From an uncultured Prevotella sp. (GTDB taxonomy: Bacteria > Bacteroidota > Bacteroidia > Bacteroidales > Bacteroidaceae): a stretch of DNA of 7,966 bases. Below the pieces are notes generated by a model. The model was not told the origin of the DNA, did not search any database, and saw only the letters and a list, made by a program, of their open reading frames with translations. The position numbers were made by a program, and so were the translations under genes. Below are positions 5,183 through 7,966 of the stretch, piece after piece. How positions within the stretch are numbered: position 1 is the stretch's first letter; every line of letters starts with the position of its first letter. Location of the stretch: NCBI GenBank assembly GCA_905202125.1, contig CAJKQX010000089.1, positions 1 to 7,966 of the forward strand, read 5' to 3'.

Positions 5183-5460
5183 GGATCATCCGACATCTGG
5201 AGTGACGAAACGAAAACCATTGATAAACATGATGGATATCTACAAGTCGGTGTAGGGCCGCAAACTTTTGCGGCCGCAAGGGCGATTGCCACAAATTCAT
5301 TTTCCTGACAGGGTATTATGTGTTTTTTCTGACGCGTAAAAAACTGTTTTAACGGATGATATGGTATGGGGATTCTTGCGGCCGCAAAAGTTTGCGGCCC
5401 TACATCGACTAATTGATATCCTTTAACCTTCTGTATATCACTCCAAATGTATGATGATCC
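5183..5460. mobile_element. MITE-like palindromic element, copy 2, intact with 8-bp flanking repeats
   Basis: Nested inverted repeats define the 278-bp element. The outer ends 5183-5205 (starts GGATCATC, ends TGGAGTGA) match the complement of 5438-5460 at 20 of 23 positions. GGATATC (5234-5240) pairs with GATATCC (5415-5421). The inner 30-bp arms 5251-5280 and 5375-5404 are exact reverse complements. The 94-bp centre has no gene. TAAAAAAT lies immediately outside both ends (5175-5182 and 5461-5468) in direct orientation, as expected for a target-site duplication. There is no transposase, so movement would depend on an enzyme encoded elsewhere. Caveat: the flanking octamer is low in complexity and also precedes copy 1. 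Confidence 0.75.
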
Positions 5461-5540
5461 TAAAAAATTGCAATCTGCGCGATGTTCTCGCGAGAGTTGC
5501 AACGAAGTTAGTAATATAAAAGAATAATGTTACGTTTAGG

Positions 5541-5571
5541 TTAAGGTGGAAATTTATTTGGCCCACCTTAA
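5541..5571 (-). terminator. hairpin past sufE, possible terminator
   Basis: TTAAGGTGG (5541-5549) and CCACCTTAA (5563-5571) form a perfect 9-bp stem with a 13-base loop, beginning 30 bases after the sufE stop. In the minus direction no uninterrupted T tract follows, so it may terminate weakly or stabilise the 3' end of the sufE transcript. Confidence 0.45.
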
Positions 5572-5601
5572 TATGTCTGTGTTTTTGGTTTCGTTTTGTG
5601 T

Positions 5602-6024
5602 TCAGGCTTCTTTCGCTGCGTAGGCCAGGGCGTAAGCCTCGATGCTCTTGAGCATGGCCAGCAGTCCGTTGGAGCGTGTGGGCGAGAGATGCTCGCGCAG
5701 TCCTATCTCGTCGATGAAATAGAGTCGGGTGTCGATGATCTCATGCGGCGTGTGTCCGCTGAGCACCTGTATGAGCAGGGCGATGATGCCCTTGACGATG
5801 AGCGCGTCGCTGTCGGCGGTGAAGGTGATGATGCCGTCGGCATAGTCGGCCTGTATCCACACGCGGCTCTGACAGCCGTCGATGAGATTCTGTTCGGTCT
5901 TGTATTTGGCGTCGAGCGGTGCGAGCTCGTTGCCCAGGTCGATTAGCATCTGGTACTTGTCCATCCAGTCGTCGAAAGCGGCAAACTCGTCTATCACCGC
6001 GTCTTGTGCCTCATTTATTGTCAT
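5602..6024 (-). CDS. sufE: SufE-family sulfur acceptor / cysteine desulfuration protein
   Basis: The 140-residue cytoplasmic protein takes persulfide sulfur from a cysteine desulfurase of the SufS type and passes it to Fe-S cluster assembly. Seen: the active-site cysteine C51 in NLIDGCQSRVWI (46-57), the same position as Cys51 of E. coli SufE; the helix IKGIIALL-like segment (here VKGIIALLIQVLSG); and the C-terminal RSNGLLAMLKSIEAYA of the family. Length is typical. CsdE is an alternative name for the same fold, but SufE is more likely because Bacteroidales use SUF assembly. It lies 51 bp after the acetyltransferase stop, with no TAnnTTTG in the gap, so it is probably cotranscribed with the upstream GNAT and U32 genes. 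No sufS or sufBCD is in view. Confidence 0.92.
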   Translation of the reverse strand: MTINEAQDAVIDEFAAFDDWMDKYQMLIDLGNELAPLDAKYKTEQNLIDGCQSRVWIQADYADGIITFTADSDALIVKGIIALLIQVLSGHTPHEIIDTRLYFIDEIGLREHLSPTRSNGLLAMLKSIEAYALAYAAKEA

Positions 6025-6075
6025 TGTCGTATGTTTTTATATTATTTCGTTTTTATCTATGTTTGAATGCAGTTG

Positions 6076-6564
6076 TCATAATATCAGTTGGTAGTCCGTG
6101 ATGTCGTACCACCGTCCGAACTTGCGGCCCACCTCGCGGAAACAAGACACACGGCAGAATCCGGCTTTCTCGTGCAGATGACAGCTCACGGTGTTGTCTC
6201 CGGTGATGCAGGCCACGAGCACGTGGATGTCGCGTCGGCGGCACTCGTCGATGAGTCTGTGGAGAAGCATCGTGCCGATGCCCCGTCCGCATATCTCGGG
6301 CGCGAGATACAACGACGTCTCGTATGTCAGTGCGTATGCCGCCCGTTCTTTCCACGGGTGGGCGTAGCAGTAGCCCAGCACACGGCCGTCCGTGTCGTTG
6401 CAATAGACCATGTACGGTCCGGTGGCGCCTATCTCGCCTATGCGGCGCGCCATCTCCGGGGCGGATACGGGAGATGTCTCGAAGGTGACGGCCGTCCGGC
6501 TGATGTAGTGGTTGTATATCGCGGCGATGGCCCGGGCATCGTCTGTGGTGGCCGGTCGTATCAT
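6076..6564 (-). CDS. GNAT N-acetyltransferase, Pat/MnaT (phosphinothricin/amino-acid) type
   Basis: The 162-residue acetyl-CoA-dependent N-acetyltransferase opens with MIRPATTDDARAIAAIYNHY and continues TAVTFET (24-30), the signature start of the phosphinothricin acetyltransferase/MnaT group, which acetylate small amino compounds such as methionine sulfoximine or free amino acids. Motif A, CGRGIGTMLLHRLIDEC (92-108), carries the acetyl-CoA pyrophosphate loop, and HEKAGF (131-136) is the usual motif B. The ending WYDITDYQL also fits the group. The ATG at 6564 overlaps the U32 stop codon by 4 bp (ATGA), so translation is probably coupled; this overlap supports the start. A longer open frame reading through from 7641 is an artefact of the shadow frame of the U32 gene. 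The real substrate is unknown. Confidence 0.9.
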   Translation of the reverse strand: MIRPATTDDARAIAAIYNHYISRTAVTFETSPVSAPEMARRIGEIGATGPYMVYCNDTDGRVLGYCYAHPWKERAAYALTYETSLYLAPEICGRGIGTMLLHRLIDECRRRDIHVLVACITGDNTVSCHLHEKAGFCRVSCFREVGRKFGRWYDITDYQLIL

Positions 6565-7817
6565 GAGGCGTCGCCGGTTTTTACAAGTTTGAAGAGCTTG
6601 TCGCTCGGTCTTACTTTCTCCGGCACGCGGAACGATACCCTTGTGCCTTTCTGTGCGGTCTGCACAGAGGTAGTGTCGTCGTGTATCTCCTCTACCGTGA
6701 CATACATCACGCCCGTGGTAGGTCCGGTGACGAGCATGCGGTCGCCCACAGAGAACTCGCAGGCCTCGCACGTGAACTCGGCCACTCCGAGCTTGGAGAA
6801 GTATTTCACGCCGCGTCCCACGTACACTTTCCGCTCGGTGGCGTTGCTGCCGTAGTTGCTGTTCCATTCGCCCATGCGCTGTCCCTGATAGTATCCGTCC
6901 CAGAATCCGCGGTTGAACACGGTGGCGAGACGCTCGTCCCATCCGTCCTTTCTCTCCTCTGTGAAAGTGCCGTCGAGCACGGCCGCAATGGCCTCCTTGT
7001 AGCATTTCACCACGTTGAAGACATACTCCGGTCCGCGGGCGCGGCCCTCTATCTTGAACACCCGTACGCCCGCCTTCATCATGCGGTCGATGAAACGTAT
7101 GGTCTTGAGGTCCTTCGGGCTCATGATGTATTTGTTGTCTATTTCGAGCCGGGTGCCCGTCTCGTTGTCGGTCACGGTGTAGGACCGGCGGCATATCTGC
7201 ATGCATTCGCCGCGGTTGGCCGAGCGTCCGGTGTTGTCGAGACTCATGTAGCACTTGCCGCTCACGGCCATGCACAGCGCGCCGTGGCAGAACATCTCTA
7301 TGCGCACAAGTCCGCCGTGCGGTCCGCGTATGTCCTGTTCCTCTATCTGTCTGTGAATCGCCGCCACCTGATCCATGTTGAGCTCGCGCGCCAGCACCAC
7401 TACGTCGGCAAAACGGGCGTAGAATCGCAGCGCCTCGATGTTGGATATGTTGAGCTGTGTGGACAGATGCACCTCCACGCCGAGGTCGTTGCAGTAGGTC
7501 ATCACGGCCACGTCGCTCGCTATCACGGCCGATATGCCGGCATCGCGGGCGGCGCGTATGATGTCGTGCATGGTCTCCATGTCCTCGCCGTAGATGATGG
7601 TGTTGACGGTGAGATAGGATTTTATGCCGTGAGCGGAGCATGTGGCGGCTATCTCGCGCAGGTCGTCTATGGTGAAATGATTGGCCGAGTGGGACCGCAT
7701 GTTGAGCTGTTCCACGCCGAAATATACGGAGTCGGCGCCGGCCTGAATGGCTGCCGCGAGACTCTCTCGCGAGCCTACCGGGGCCATTATTTCAAATTCG
7801 TCGATAGAGTGTTGCAT
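6561..7817 (-). CDS. U32-family protein (peptidase U32), TrhP/YegQ-like
   Basis: The 418-residue protein was historically annotated as a collagenase-like peptidase. Studied bacterial members such as E. coli TrhP (YegQ) act instead in Fe-S- and prephenate-dependent hydroxylation of tRNA wobble uridine. Seen: N-terminal EIMAPVGSRESLAAAIQAGADSVYFG-type start of a TIM-like barrel (9-34); the complete U32 signature EMFCHGALCMAVSGKCYMS (174-192); further cysteines C205 and C209 in NRGECMQIC, which with C182 and C189 could ligate a cluster; and a C-terminal beta-rich domain (about 335-415) as in TrhP, making it shorter than RlhA-type members. The start at 7817 (MQHSIDEFEIMAPVGS) is chosen over an in-frame ATG at 7925, since the extra 36 residues are translated A/T-rich leader and would begin upstream of the promoter-like box at 7852-7859. 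Confidence 0.9.
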   Translation of the reverse strand: MQHSIDEFEIMAPVGSRESLAAAIQAGADSVYFGVEQLNMRSHSANHFTIDDLREIAATCSAHGIKSYLTVNTIIYGEDMETMHDIIRAARDAGISAVIASDVAVMTYCNDLGVEVHLSTQLNISNIEALRFYARFADVVVLARELNMDQVAAIHRQIEEQDIRGPHGGLVRIEMFCHGALCMAVSGKCYMSLDNTGRSANRGECMQICRRSYTVTDNETGTRLEIDNKYIMSPKDLKTIRFIDRMMKAGVRVFKIEGRARGPEYVFNVVKCYKEAIAAVLDGTFTEERKDGWDERLATVFNRGFWDGYYQGQRMGEWNSNYGSNATERKVYVGRGVKYFSKLGVAEFTCEACEFSVGDRMLVTGPTTGVMYVTVEEIHDDTTSVQTAQKGTRVSFRVPEKVRPSDKLFKLVKTGDAS

Positions 7818-7851
7818 AATATCTGTAAGAAGCGGGATCGTTATGTTTTTG

Positions 7852-7859
7852 CAAAAATA
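7852..7859 (-). promoter_or_regulatory. -7 element (TATTTTTG) for the U32-GNAT-sufE unit
   Basis: The minus strand reads TATTTTTG, an exact TAnnTTTG match 34 bases before the U32 start codon. No clear TTTG box is found at the -33 position (about 7879-7884). Transcription would begin near 7846, giving a leader of about 30 bases. A/T richness makes chance matches possible. Confidence 0.45.
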
Positions 7860-7966
7860 CAAAAAAAATAATGCGCCACGTGTCTTTCGTACTGTTTTTT
7901 TATCCCGGACCCACGGCTCTTTCATTTAAAAATGGCTTGCTCTTTCGAAAAAGATGTTATTTTATA

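Larger units (their letters stand above)
5024..5601. other. repeat-rich spacer between sufE and the RNA methylase gene
   Basis: This 578-bp spacer contains the leader signals of the methylase gene (5041-5087), the best-preserved palindromic element (5183-5460) and a hairpin just past sufE (5541-5571). The one long open frame (5134-5502, minus, 122 codons) runs through the element and starts outside it. Its peptide merely translates the repeat arms, so it is not called. Confidence 0.75.

Noticed and set aside
3532..5468. The spaced GGCCGCAA repeats as a possible CRISPR array
   Set aside because: Copies are in inverted pairs and not direct, spacing is irregular, spacers between copies are homologous to each other, and no cas genes are present.
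5134..5502. 122-codon minus-strand open frame through the palindromic element, with similarity in peptide (WSDIQ/WSDMQ...GPQ) to a frame at 4254-4436
   Set aside because: The shared peptide pieces only reflect the shared DNA repeat arms. The start codon lies outside the element and neither frame shows a domain, so these are repeat-derived artefacts.
6076..7641. 521-codon minus-strand frame suggesting a fusion protein with the acetyltransferase
   Set aside because: Residues before MIRPATTDDARAI are the +1 shadow of the U32 gene (Arg/His-rich, no domain). The ATG at 6564, coupled to the U32 stop, is a far better start.
6681..7871. 396-codon plus-strand open frame opposite the U32 gene
   Set aside because: The opposite strand carries the full U32 signature. 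The plus-strand peptide is rich in His, Val and Ala, as expected from a reverse-complement shadow.

Overview
The window looks chromosomal and comes from a Bacteroidota organism, most likely Bacteroidales (Bacteroides, Prevotella or Muribaculaceae type). The reasons are promoter-like TAnnTTTG -7 elements upstream of three genes, start codons without Shine-Dalgarno sequences in A/T-rich leaders, a tRNA gene without an encoded CCA, and the style of the encoded proteins. The genus cannot be settled from this sequence alone.

Layout. 1-53 is the 3' part of a tRNA-Val(UAC) gene, followed by an intrinsic terminator. 238-1185 (minus) is cysteine synthase A. A 392-bp intergenic region with a Bacteroidales-type promoter separates it from a divergent two-gene plus-strand operon at 1578-3490: a compact ABC/AAA-type ATPase followed by a DUF4435 (Toprim-like) protein. 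This ATPase plus DUF4435 pairing is the architecture of the PARIS anti-phage system (AriA/AriB), and it is the most interesting coding content here. 3491-4477 is a gene-free region packed with repeats. 4478-5023 (minus) is a SpoU/TrmH-type RNA 2'-O-methyltransferase with a promoter and terminator-like hairpin overlapping in its leader. 5024-5601 is a second repeat-rich spacer. 5602-6024 (minus) is a SufE-type sulfur acceptor. 6076-6564 (minus) is a GNAT acetyltransferase, and 6561-7817 (minus) is a U32-family protein resembling the tRNA hydroxylation protein TrhP. The last two overlap by 4 bp.

How the genes relate. The U32, GNAT and SufE genes probably form one minus-strand transcription unit. 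CysK makes cysteine and SufE handles cysteine-derived sulfur, but they lie in separate units about 4.4 kb apart. Two genes concern RNA modification (SpoU methylase, U32 protein), and the DUF4435 protein may target RNA if it behaves like AriB.

Repeats. The two spacers carry at least three copies, in different states of decay, of a non-coding palindromic element built on a 30-bp arm rich in GGCCGCAA. The best copy (5183-5460) has nested inverted repeats and is flanked by identical 8-bp direct repeats, so it looks like a MITE. Between the two arm families the central base pair has changed from C-G to A-T on both sides, which preserves the palindrome. A separate low-complexity block at about 4020-4250, with GGGCCC motifs and a 22-bp tandem repeat, gives rise to spurious open frames on both strands.
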